Shown here in pieces: positions 31,616 to 42,639 of a stretch of DNA of 64,000 bases (positions are counted from its first letter, which is position 1; every line of letters starts with the position of its first letter). A model generated the notes under the pieces. The model ran no database searches and was not told the DNA's origin. It saw only the letters and a list, made by a program, of their open reading frames with translations. The stretch spans positions 1,426,001 through 1,490,000 of the forward strand of contig JABRWF010000002.1 of the NCBI GenBank assembly GCA_018343915.1, given 5' to 3'. The translations under genes and the position numbers were made by a program. Origin of the DNA: Agroathelia rolfsii (taxonomy: Eukaryota; Basidiomycota; Agaricomycetes; Amylocorticiales; Amylocorticiaceae).

Positions 31616-33539
31616 TTATGCGATGTAGGTTGATGCAGAAACGTTGCCGCCACGCCCCGTCCAGTTGATGTCTAAGAGAAAAGGATGCATAAATAGTATT
31701 TTCCGGAGTAGCACAAAAAAAAACTTACGAATATCTTCACCAGCCTTAAAGCGCTCATTCTCCTTGCCAGGTAAGACACGGAACGTGTGAGCACCGAAGT
31801 AGTCACGCTGAGCCTGGAGCAAGTTAGCAGGGACGATCTCGGAGCGGTATCCATCGAAGAACGCAAGGGCAGTGCTGAAGGCGGGGGTAGGGATACCCCA
31901 GAGAACGGCCTGAGCGACGATGCGCCTCCAGCCAGGTTGAGCATTGTGCATCGCTGATAGAATGGCGCGTCAGAGGGGAGAGCATGCTTGAACCGCTAGT
32001 ACGCACCTTTGTTGAAGAAATCATCAAAGAGAAGGGACTCAAGCTTGGGGTTCTTGTTGTAGGCCGAGGTAATGTCCTTCAAGAAAACGCTCTGATAACG
32101 CACGGAATTAATACTCGCTTCACTGTCCGCAATAACAGGTGATAAACCTTGATGATGCATCCACCTCGCCACATGCTAGCAATACCGGCATAGTTCAAGT
32201 TCCAGTTCAGCTAGACTCGGTATTAGTAGAAAATTCGTTCGAGGTACAAAAAACACAGACATCCTGAGCAGTCTGGCGCATGAGCATGAAGCCTTGAGTA
32301 TAGGAGATAATCTTCGAGGCATACAGAGCCTGCTCGAGGTCGTCAATGAACTGTTGTTTGTCTCCCTTGAAAGCCTCCTTCTGAGGACCAGCAAGGATCT
32401 TGCTAGCACGGGTACGCTCCTCCTTGATGGCAGACAAACAGCGCGCAAATACAGCCTCACCGATCAAAGTAACTACGTAATGACTCTGTGTTAGATCTGA
32501 ATTTAACCATTTCATGGCAACACTTACCAGGGGAGCCAGCATCAAGGGCAGCAATGGCTGTCCACTTGCCAGTACCCTTCTGGCCGGCCTTGTCCAAAAT
32601 TTTTGCCAAGGCATGTTCGCCGTCTTGATCCTTGTACTTCAAGATGTTTGCGGTAATGTCAATGAGGAAAGAGTCAAGGACACCCTTGTTCCACTTAAGG
32701 AAGATATCAGCGATCTCATCCTCATCAAGGCCAAGGCCGCGCTTGAGGATATCGTATGCTTCAGCGATCAGCTGCATATCACCGTACTCGATGCCGTTGT
32801 GGACCATCTTGACATAGTGACCAGAGCCAGTTTCACCGACCCAATCGCAACAAGGTTCACCGTAGGCCTGAGCGGCGGTAGCCTGGAAGATCTCCTTGAT
32901 ATGCGGCCATGCAGCAGTAGAACCACCAGGCATGAGCGAGGGACCATGTCGGGCACCCTCCTCACCGCCAGAGACACCAGAGCCGACAAAGAGGAGACCC
33001 TTGGCCTCAAGCTCCTGGGTGCGACGGATAGAATCAGGGTAGTGCGAGTTACCACCATCGATGATGATGTCACCCTTCTCAAGGTAAGGTTCAAGCTGCT
33101 TGATGAAGTCATCGACAGCGGGTCCAGCCTTGACCAGGAGGATGATCTTGCGAGGGCGCTTCAACTTGGCAACAAGCTCCTGGACGGAGTGTGCGCCTTG
33201 GACCTTGGTGCCTAAGATCATTCGAAGTCACGTTAAATCGGCCGAAGTCGCGGTGAAGAAATCGCATACCCTTGGCTTCGTTGGCCAGGAAGTGGTCAAC
33301 CTTGCTGGTCGTTCGGTTGTAGGCTACAACAGTGAAGCCTTTGTCGTTCATGTTCAAAATCAAGTTTTGACCCTATCATGGGCCATCTTAGACCGCCGTT
33401 TGTTCTTGGATCAGAGCGATCTGCGCCTTACCATGACGGCCAAGCCAATGAGGCCGATATCACCACTGAAGTCGTCGACATGTTGGTTGCAGGTATCGAT
33501 AACGACGAGAAAAAAATACACTCACGTAGGCTCAGACAT
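31616..33539 (-). CDS. GND1: 6-phosphogluconate dehydrogenase, decarboxylating
   Basis: Nine exons: complement(join(31616..31671,31729..31953,32007..32091,32148..32210,32261..32472,32528..33211,33270..33372,33432..33465,33526..33539)), 491 aa, the normal length. The Rossmann start is [19 protein letters not shown] (NADP binding), with [13 protein letters not shown]. Substrate and catalytic blocks include [33 protein letters not shown] and [19 protein letters not shown] with the catalytic Lys, plus [13 protein letters not shown]. The C-terminus ends [18 protein letters not shown]. It oxidises 6-phosphogluconate to ribulose 5-phosphate and CO2, making NADPH in the cytosol. It is the next pathway step after the lactonase at 13643-14475. 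A 9-bp inverted repeat lies 220 bp upstream. Confidence 0.96.
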
Positions 33540-33756
33540 GTTGTGTTGAAAGTGGATTGGAGATGGTGGTTGGGGAGAGAGAAGAGATGTGATGCGATTT
33601 CTTGGGCTTACGATTACACTTATGCCGCTGGCCGGGCCCCTCATCCGAGGTCTCTCATTCTCCCGGTTGGGATCTCAGCCCGCTGGTTCCGCATAAACCA
33701 TCCAGACTCTTCGCACACTGTATTTGTCAGTCAGATGTGAACATTTCCAGACGTAC

Positions 33757-33780
33757 ACACTGATCGATGCTGATCAGTGT
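33757..33780. repeat. 9-bp perfect inverted repeat upstream of GND1
   Basis: ACACTGATC, 6-nt spacer, GATCAGTGT. It lies about 220 bp upstream of the GND1 start and could bind a dimeric factor. No known motif is recognised. Confidence 0.45.
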
Positions 33781-34100
33781 TCTCAGCCAAAATTGCGCCC
33801 AATCAGGGGCTTTCTTACGGTATGCTAGACGTGCCAGATGGGCGCGATATGGCCCAGGCAGATTTCCAGTACCAGATAATGTCATAATGAGGCAGCTCTG
33901 GAAAACCCCAATGGGTTAACGACCGATCTGACGTCAGCATTCGGTTGTGACGGGGACTTGGATTATCAGGTTATCCCTCCCATCTGCAGTGACTCAGCCT
34001 CTCAGATCTCAGAGCTCAGCTACTGACGGGATTGTGAATATGTACATGGCTGATTCATGTCAAGGCATACCTTCTCGGCCCTGGCAGTGGGGACTGCACA

Positions 34101-34119
34101 ACGGGCTATGCAAGCCCGT
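34101..34119. repeat. 7-bp inverted repeat (ACGGGCT / AGCCCGT)
   Basis: Perfect arms with a 5-nt loop, about 230 bp before the oxysterol-binding protein gene. It could be a dimeric factor site or chance. Confidence 0.3.
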
Positions 34120-34348
34120 CCGCTCCGGGTGGCTCTAGCGGCACGTCCGGCCCGGTAGACTGTGTCACGCAAAGGCCGCAAATATTCCATGTTACACTAT
34201 GTCACGATATGTGTTACCATCCAGCATTGAAGCTTCTCAGATCAAGTGTTGCATTGCATCCAAGGCAGACTTATAGGCACCAGTATTCGAGCTATTTTTC
34301 AGTATCAGTGGCAACTTAAGATATCACGGTCACCACAGAGCAGGGATA

Positions 34349-37199
34349 ATGGCAACTGTGAACCCCCTGAATGAGCGTGCGCTCTCTCATAGTTCTACCA
34401 GTAGTTCAACAACCATGGCAGCAAAGACCCAGGCTACCCAAATCTTGCATCCTACTTCTAGTGTTAATTCGAGCTTGAAATCAGGTTCCGATATGACCAA
34501 CGGGGAGATAATATGCTATGGATGGATGCTTAAGAAGAGAAGGAAAAAGATGCAAGGTATCGCATCCTAGTAACCATTGCTCCGTCGATCATCGCTAACT
34601 CGCATACAGGTTTTGCGAGACGATATTTTGTCCTCGACCAATCAGGCGTCCTCTCGTACTCTTTTCAGCCTGGGGACAATTTCCGCGACCATATTATGCT
34701 ACAGCAAGCTGCTGTGTCTACCATTCCAGGCCGGAAGGATATACACGTAGATGGAGATTCTACCACCTTCCATATTAAGTGTCTTAGCATGGAGGATTTC
34801 AACATGTGGATGACTGCCATTCGGTATGTTTTCTCTTTCCTTTGAATTCAATCGGCGCTGGATCAATCTGTTAGCCGTTTTACTACTCAGGGGGACACTC
34901 ATCGTTCTCAAAGCGTTAGAGGTCGTCCTCGTTTGAATAATCTAAACAGAGGAACAGAGATAGTGGAGTCCATGGGTCAAGTATGGGGATTTGCTTCAGT
35001 CTTATGCATAACATGAATTCATAATTTTCAAGACGCTCACAGCATTTGAATCTGCTCTCAGCGCTATCCCACTTGACGATCCTCTGAAAAAGAAACGCAG
35101 CAGATCAAACAACAAACTTGATGCCGAGAGACACAGAGAGTCTAAAGATGGTCATCATTCTGTTTTTGGTTTGTTTAAGAAGTGTATGGTGTTCGATTCT
35201 TTATTTCTCGCTATACAAACTCACCTAGTTGAAACACAGCCTCACCTCATCCGATATCAGAACCGCTGCCTGAAATTGCTGTCACCTCCTCTTTTGACAC
35301 CATATATCCTGCCAATGCTCAGCGTTTACGTAGCCTTCTAGAGACCTTGAAATCGCAACATTCTGATCTTACTCAGTTAATTCAAGGCTTTATCTCTGCA
35401 GAGCCAAGTTCATCCGGTGGTCTAACCCCTCATGGGGGATCTCCTCTACTCCCTACCATGGAATATAACGAGTACCTAAACGGGAGACGGTCCGCTACGC
35501 CTCTCGGCTCAAGGTCTGGATCAATCACACCTCGAAGCCATAGTCGTTACTCCGGACAAGCCCTCAACCGTATGACGTCCCTGTCTCGTGCTACCTCGAG
35601 GAGAGAGAGTATAGAGACACATATCAGTGACGAGAGCGAATGGTATGATGCACCTGAAATGATTGGAGAAGAATTCGTACTGGAAGTCCCTGGGCCCGGC
35701 GGGGAAGAGGTTACGGACAGTCATATGACGAATGCCACCAATGAAACAGAGATGTTCGAGGACAATGATGCTACATCAGAAGAGGATTCCGGGGACGAGG
35801 CTGGGGAGACCACGGCAGCTAGTCTGCAGACTCATACACGTAATGCCAGTAGTACCACTGGACAGATTGTCAGACGGACACAACTACCCTCATCCGTAGT
35901 AGGAGACGAAGGTAGTCTCTTTGCTGTTCTGAAAAAAAATGTCGGAAAGGTTAGTATTTGTACTATATCTAATTGGGACGTTTCAAACGCATTTTGTAGG
36001 ATCTTTCAACCGTATCTTTCCCCGTCACATTCAATGAACCCCTCACGCTTCTGCAACGACATGCTGAAGAAGTTGAATACTATTCCTTGTTAGATGAAGC
36101 AGCGCATTGTAACGACGATCTGGATCGGCTCTGTCTTGTAGCCGCCTTCGCCGTCTCGGGTTACGCCAATACGGCTCATCGTTCGGGTCGTAAAGGATTG
36201 TGAGTTTATATTTGTTATCCCATTGGTGGCCGCATGCTAATCATTTAACACCGTAGTAACCCCATGTTAGCGGAAACATTCGAAGACAGCCGCATGAAAT
36301 TCATCGCCGAGAAAGTGTGCCATAATCCAGTCATTATGGCATACCACGCCGAAGGGGACGGCTGGGAGCTCGGTGCTACTAGTGCCGGCAAGACAAAGTT
36401 CTGGGGTAAATCATTGACTCTATCACCTGCTTGGCCGATGCTCATCGGAGCTTCATAGGGAAGTCCCTCGAAATCATACCGCTCGGTGTAAATCGGGTTT
36501 CAATCACTATCCATGGTCGAACCGAACATTACGAATGGTAATGGAACAGATTTACGAATATGATGAACCCCTTACTGACGGGTTTGGGCTTTGACCAGGA
36601 AACGGCCCTCGTCTTTTATGCGCAATCTTATGGTCGGTCAAAAATACGTCGAACATGTCGGCAAAATGGTCGTCGAGAATACCACGACAAATATGCGTTG
36701 TGTACTCGACTTCAAACAAGCTGGGTACTGGGGCCCGAGCAATGTCGTAGCCGGCGATGTTCTTGCGGCGGACAACACGGTCTTGTCACACATTGATGGC
36801 AAGTGGGATGATCAACTTGCACGCACGTTAGATGTATCGCAGAAGAATTTGCGTGTTCTCTGGAAAGCGACGCCATTCCCACGAGACTGCGAGGCATATT
36901 ATGGTTTCACGGCGTTTGGGATAACTCTCAACGAGATAACTCCAGAGATGAAGCTGAAGCTGCCACGGACTGACTCACGGTTCCGGCCAGATGTCAGGGC
37001 ACTTGAAGACGGCAATGTCGACTTGGCAGAAGAGGAGAAAGTGAGGGTGGAGGAAGAACAAAGAGAAAGAAGGAGAAAAGGTCAAAATGCCGAACCGAGG
37101 TGGTTCCGACAGCAAGGAGAGGAATGGGTGTATACAGGTGGTTATTGGGAACAACGGGCGAAAGGATGGGACAGTAGTAACATACAACCATTGTGGTAA
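34349..37199 (+). CDS. PH domain - oxysterol-binding protein
   Basis: Nine exons: join(34349..34556,34610..34823,34875..34980,35033..35183,35240..35949,36000..36199,36257..36405,36459..36537,36599..37199), 805 aa. Residues about 54-141 form a PH domain (ICYGWMLKKRRKKMQGFARR, FHIKCLSMEDFNMWMTAIR). A Ser-rich, acidic linker follows. From about residue 463 comes the OSBP/ORD lipid-transfer domain: FNEPLTLLQRHAEEVEYYSL, AFAVSGYANTAHRSGRKGFN, KTKFWGKSLEIIPLG, HYEWKRPSSFMRNLMVG, YWEQRAKGWDSS. It should move sterol or phosphoinositide between membranes at contact sites. The usual EQVSHHPP fingerprint is changed to EKVCHNPV (36309-36332). PH plus ORD without ankyrin repeats resembles the OSH3 subgroup; a GOLD domain was not seen. 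Confidence 0.88.
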
Positions 37200-37847
37200 T
37201 TGTGTATGTTGGGAAACAGGCTGATAAATTATTGTTTTGGTATGCCCACGTGTGCTACTTATGTGACGAACCCAGAACTTGCATTACAGTTGTACTCTGT
37301 CATCGATCTCCTCGGCATTTTGTCATGACTAGTGGGTATAACGATCTACTTTGATGTATCGCTATTGTCTGCCCTTATACGACTCGGAGCCTCTGTTTGT
37401 CGACGTAACAGTACTAATAGCGCCGAGCCAAGATATTGAATGGATACAAATATCGCCATATAGAAGTCTAAGTCACGGGGCATCATAATCTCCAGGCCAC
37501 TGGCATGATCATACGCTTTTCATAACATAGTCATATCTATACACCATGTATATCAATGTCTAACCGCTGGCATTCATGTTTGTGATCATATCGAGGAGAC
37601 ACCTCGGTAGTTCACAGTGATCCCAAGCTTCGGCCTCTCAGATTTTAGCCGTTTCTTGACAATGTCTTGCATCCGCTAAATGCCCGCATCTTTTCCGTCA
37701 CCCAAACACATGAGGATGAAATCCAAGCATATTCCCGATGATTGTCTGCATGTCGAGCATCTTTATGCTGATGGCATATTTCCGTTATTTTCGAGTAGGC
37801 CTTTAAAAGAGCTCTGTTATAGGTCGGGTGTGCTTTAGGCGAGCAAG
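37200..37847. other. intergenic
   Basis: 3' flank of the oxysterol-binding protein gene and promoter of the CBM1-GH3 gene; no coding signal. Confidence 0.5.
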
Positions 37848-40800
37848 ATGTATTTTCTCCGCCAAATTCTAGCCTATGTACTTGTCTTCGGAGTGGGCAA
37901 TGTTGTGTTTGCCCAACAGAGCGAATATCAACAAGTACGGACTGCTCCCCCTAGAAGAATTATCAATTAACATCTCATTCACCTGTATCATGAACAGTGC
38001 GGGGGCATTGGCTGGTTCGTAATAGTTATCTGCGTATGAACCGCTTGGCTGATAGTCTTTCAAGGACTGGCGCAACGACCTGTGTTAGCCCATACACATG
38101 CCAAGTAATCAATTCTTGTAAGATTTGACCTAGGTATTTTATTATATGCTCTAACTCTCACAGACTATTATCAATGTCTACCCTCGTCGAGTTCTGCAAC
38201 AACTGCTTCCACAACAACTAGTTCTAAGAGCTCGGTTACCAGCTCGGCCTCCTCTACCTCTGCTTCAAGTACAAGCACTAGCACAACTTGTAATAGTATA
38301 AACATCCAATTCACCAGTAATTTTCTGATGGGATGTTTTAGTGAATGTTTCGCCGGCATGGGCAACGGCTTATGTCAAGGTTCGTCGTGGTCTAGATCTT
38401 TACAACATTTATAACGTATATTCAAACTAGGCCGAAGCGGCACTGAGCAAAATGTCACTTCAAGATAAAGTCAACGTAGTCACGGGTACATTTGAATGCA
38501 ACATTTATCTGAATTCAACCTTACGCTCCTTTTAGGTGTAGGATGGATGAATGGTTGTTCTTTCTTTAAGTCACAAATGAACTATCGTTCTAATCGGCGG
38601 GGACAGGAAATTGCGTTGGTAATACGCCGCCAGTGTCTTCAATTAACTATCCCGGACTGTGTCTTGAAGGTGTGATCTGCATGCTAATTTCATTGGTTCT
38701 AACCTAACCATTTTCCACAGATAGTCCTCTTGGTGTTCGGTATGCGGACTATGTCTCTGCATTCCCTGCGTAAGTTAATCCCAACTCTATCAATTAACTA
38801 GACGAGACTCAAGCCGGATCCAGGGGAATTACGGTAGCATCTACGTAGGCCCTTTTCCTTTGGATGTGTGTCCCATCTTCGTCTTAATATTAGTCAATGC
38901 AGCTGGAATCGTACTCTCATGTACAATCGTGGTGTAGCGTTAGGTCAAGAATTTAGGGGAAAAGGTGCGCCGCTTCACTATAAGCGCATTTCTTAGACTT
39001 ACTTGGGCAGGTGTCAATGTCGCTTTGGGCCCGATGATGTGAGTTATTCGATCTCAAATATGCTGTTTGTTAAACTTAGTGTCCCAGGAATATCATGCGC
39101 GCACCCGCTGCGGGGAGAAACTGGGAAGGGTATGAAAAATCCATTTTCCCAGTTTTCAGCAACTCGCCACGTACTCATACAATGTGTATCCCAATTGTAG
39201 GTTTGGTGGAGACCCATATCTCTCTGGAGAGGGGGCCTATCAAACCATCACAGGTATACAATCAACCGGCGTACAAGCGGTGGCAAAACATTATATCAAC
39301 AAGTTCGTAGACTTTTTTCTTTTTATGATCACAGAAATGATATCATTTTCATTCAAGTGAACAAGAACATTATCGTACAAGCAGTTCTTCCAATGTTGAT
39401 GATCGCACCGTAGGGACCAATACTCCTGTGATTTTCTTTTAATCCAAGCTGATCAAACTATTTTAGCAACACGAAATTTATTTATATCCTGTGAATTGTT
39501 GTATCTACTTTTCGAAATCGTATAAAGCTCACATCCAAGAAGTTTATGCGCAGTGTTCAGGCAAATGTGGCTTCTGTCATGTGCTCTTACAGTCGGTTCA
39601 ATTATCTTCTTTGCTTAATCGATAAAGTTGACGATTGGTGTTTTAGATCAAAGTGGGTTAATTCCGAGAGCGACTCATCTAGGATTTGATGAAAAGGAAA
39701 TAATTGATAATTTCCCTAGTCAATGGGACCTTCGCTTGTTCCAACAGCGGGACTCTCAATGGTTTGATGAAAGGAGAACTGGGTTTTCAGGGATGTACGT
39801 ATTCTTTTGGCTAACCTGAGAGTACATTATAATAATCGGGATATAGACATAATGTCTGACTGGCAGGCCACCCATGCAACATCAGATGCAGTAGCGGGTC
39901 TCGATGTGAGCTTACTCATGCAAATCATAATCACAAAATTGATTGTAATCAATCTTCCCTTTAGATAACTATGCCCGGAGACGAAACATTTGGTACGTCT
40001 TCAATTCAATGACCTTACATGCACCGAAGATCTCAAGGAATTTTTGATTGATATAGGCAGTGGCAACAGGTACTAGCCAGTCTCATCCCTATATCCTCGA
40101 TTTTACTCAATTTCAGGACAGTTACTTCGGCAGCAATCTAATTTCCGCTGTTAACGCTGGGACCGTTCCTCAGAGTCGTGTTGATGTGTGTCTGATCGTT
40201 TTCATGATTTAGAATGATACTTCAGAGCTCAACTACTATCAACAGGATATGACAAGGCGTATATTAGCTGCCTGGTATCTTGAATGATCCATCTGCTCAC
40301 GTGCTTTTCTCACTTGGTGAATAGGTATTTGCTTGGTCAAGACTCGGGATATCCAGCAGTTAACTTCGATGCCTGGAACTTAAACGCCGCCGTGAACACC
40401 CATGTTAATGTACAAGGTAACCATGCCGCGTATGTCCATAGTTCACCGCTTCGATTGTTCGGAGAAAAAGAAAAATTGAAATATCACAGCCTAATTCGAC
40501 AGATTGGTGCAGCAGGAACAGTCCTCTTAAAAAATAACAACAATGTTCTGCCTCTTAAAAAGCCAAATTCAATTGGTGTCATTGGGAATGGCGCTGGAAA
40601 CAGTAGTGTCGGCCCGAACGGATACACTGATCGTGGCGGAGATGATGGTGTACTGGCTATGGGCTGGGGAAGTGGCACTGACAATTTCCCATATCTGGTT
40701 GCACCGGTCGATGCGATCACTTCCCGTGCTTCACAGGACGGCACAACCGTTACATCGTCGCTCAGTGATACTGATTTAAATGGCGCAACCAATGCAGCCA

Positions 40801-42297
40801 AAGGAAAATCGGTGGCCTTTGTATTTATTACAGCCGATTCAGGTGAGATCTGATCATTCTAATGAAAGAGAAGCCATATGTATCTTCTCGTTTCCATTTC
40901 AGGCGAGGGCTATATTACCGTCGAAGGGAATGCAGGTGACCGCAATAATCTAAATGCTTGGCATAGTGGGGTGAGCTTATTTTTACAATATCGCAATTCC
41001 TGATTACTGAAAATATTACCTTTTCTTAGGATGCTCTGGTTGAACGGGTTGCCGCTGCAAATAACAATACTATCGTTGTTGTTAATAGCGTCGGTCCTAT
41101 TGTTATGGAGAACTGGATAGAAAACCCCAACGGTAAATACTAATCGATTTTTATACGCATATACTGAGCTCTGGTTATTCTTAGTGACGGCTGTCGTAAG
41201 TCAAAACTTAGACGATACTTTTTTTGAAAAATAAAATAAAATAAAATAAAAAACTAATGTACCTTAAGGTCTGGTCTAACCTGCCGGGACAAGAAGCAGG
41301 TTCGTCGATCTTTAAGATATAAGTATGCCTTGGCTCATATATCATTAGGCAACTCTCTGGTCGATGTTATTTACGGCGCATATAATCCTAGGTTTGTTCA
41401 CCCCATGAAGTCTCAGTGGTTGACAAATCTAACCAATTTTCTAGCGGTCGTTTGCCTTATACCATTGGAAAGCTCTGTTTTTCGTTCGTATTTTGGGTGA
41501 GGGTACTAACACCAGGCATACAGGCAAGAGTATTAGTGATTACTCAGCTCAAGTGATATACTCCTCCAGCGCATCAATAGTGCCTATTAATTACTCAGAA
41601 GGAATATTTGTCGACTATCGACATTTCGATCAGGTATTAGCCTGATGCAACCTATATTCCTCCGCTAATATTAATGCCCACGTAGGCTGGTATAACGCCC
41701 AGATTTGAATTCGGTTATGGTGAACAGTCATGAATTATCTTGAGTTATTGTTCGTGGCTGACAAACCTGTTTCAGGCCTTTCGTACACAACATTCCACTA
41801 TTCAAATCTGTCTGTCTCTGGAAGCACGTCGGGAGGAACATACCCACTTGGCCCTGGCTCCTCTCTCGATCCTTATCTCCATGACACGGTTGTAACCGTC
41901 AGCTTTACGCTAACCAATAACGGGACTATTGCTGGAACTGAGGCGAGCCCAACCATCAACTTCTAAATCTCCATAATTAAAGCGTATAAATGATAGATAC
42001 CACAACTCTACACATCACCCCCAGCTTCAGCTAATGCTGCACCATTCAACTTGCATGGGTTTGATAGTATCTACCTCGCCCCTGGTGCTAGTCAAACCGT
42101 AACTTTTTCATTGTCCCGTCTGGACTTCTCGATTTGGGACATCGTAAATCAGAAGTGGAGCATTCCAAGTGGTTCTACAGGTGCGTAGTGTGCCCTAACA
42201 TATCTCGTTGGCTCAATATTAATGAGACGAAAACTCAGGCATTTCCGTCGGAGCCAGCAGTCGTGATATACGTCTCACTGGAAGTATTGTCAATTAA
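37848..42297 (+). CDS. CBM1 - GH3 beta-glucosidase, secreted
   Basis: Many-exon plus-strand gene; the span is given. The signal peptide is MYFLRQILAYVLVFGVGNVV. Next is a fungal cellulose-binding CBM1 spread over three exons (CGGIGWTGATTCVSPYTC, QVINSYYYQCL), then a Ser/Thr linker (about 38190-38290). GH3 blocks: [88 protein letters not shown] (nucleophile Asp), GAAGTVLLKNNNNVLPLKK, SLSRLDFSIWDI, and a final TAA at 42295. A 6-nt microexon lies at 39647-39652. Two junctions (41460-41540 and 41952-42002) lack good GT donors, so the gene is either oddly spliced or starting to decay. It is related to the inverted copy at 26822-31126. Confidence 0.82.
41227..41255. repeat. AAAAT microsatellite in a GH3 intron
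   Basis: About five imperfect AAAAT/ATAAA units inside an intron of the CBM1-GH3 gene. It may vary in length between strains. Confidence 0.6.
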
Positions 42298-42639
42298 TTC
42301 CTAACTAGTCAGGCCAGGGTTATGGTGTTAGGAAAGATCGATAGCTTGGTCATATTGTATTATATTAAGTGGATACTGGGTGTACTTTGTAAAGGAACAT
42401 CAATGAATTTGGGACCAATTTTTGCATCAACTTATCGTCCACTAGTTTGTGCCCCTGGCTGGCAGTGTGGGTAATGGGAAGTTCGGCCGATAATTTCCGA
42501 TCCAATCCAATTGTCGAAATTATGACTAGAACAAACTTCCAGTTACAGCACTTCCAAGGGGTTACGATATATTTCTCTTGCTTACCATTAGGCTTGCCTT
42601 GTAGCTTGAAGTGTAAAGTCCACCTTCTTGGGCACAGAG
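42298..42639. other. intergenic
   Basis: Spacer before the aconitase gene on the same strand; no coding signal. Confidence 0.5.

Larger units (their letters stand above)
33540..34348. other. divergent promoter region of GND1 and the oxysterol-binding protein gene
   Basis: 809 bp without coding signal. It contains two small perfect inverted repeats, listed separately, and a GC-rich patch around 34120-34165. Confidence 0.5.

Noticed and set aside
32514..33215. 233-aa plus-strand open frame
   Set aside because: Antisense shadow of the main GND1 exon.
34081..34165. GC-rich patch with hairpin as a tRNA gene
   Set aside because: No cloverleaf, T-loop or anticodon arm could be drawn.
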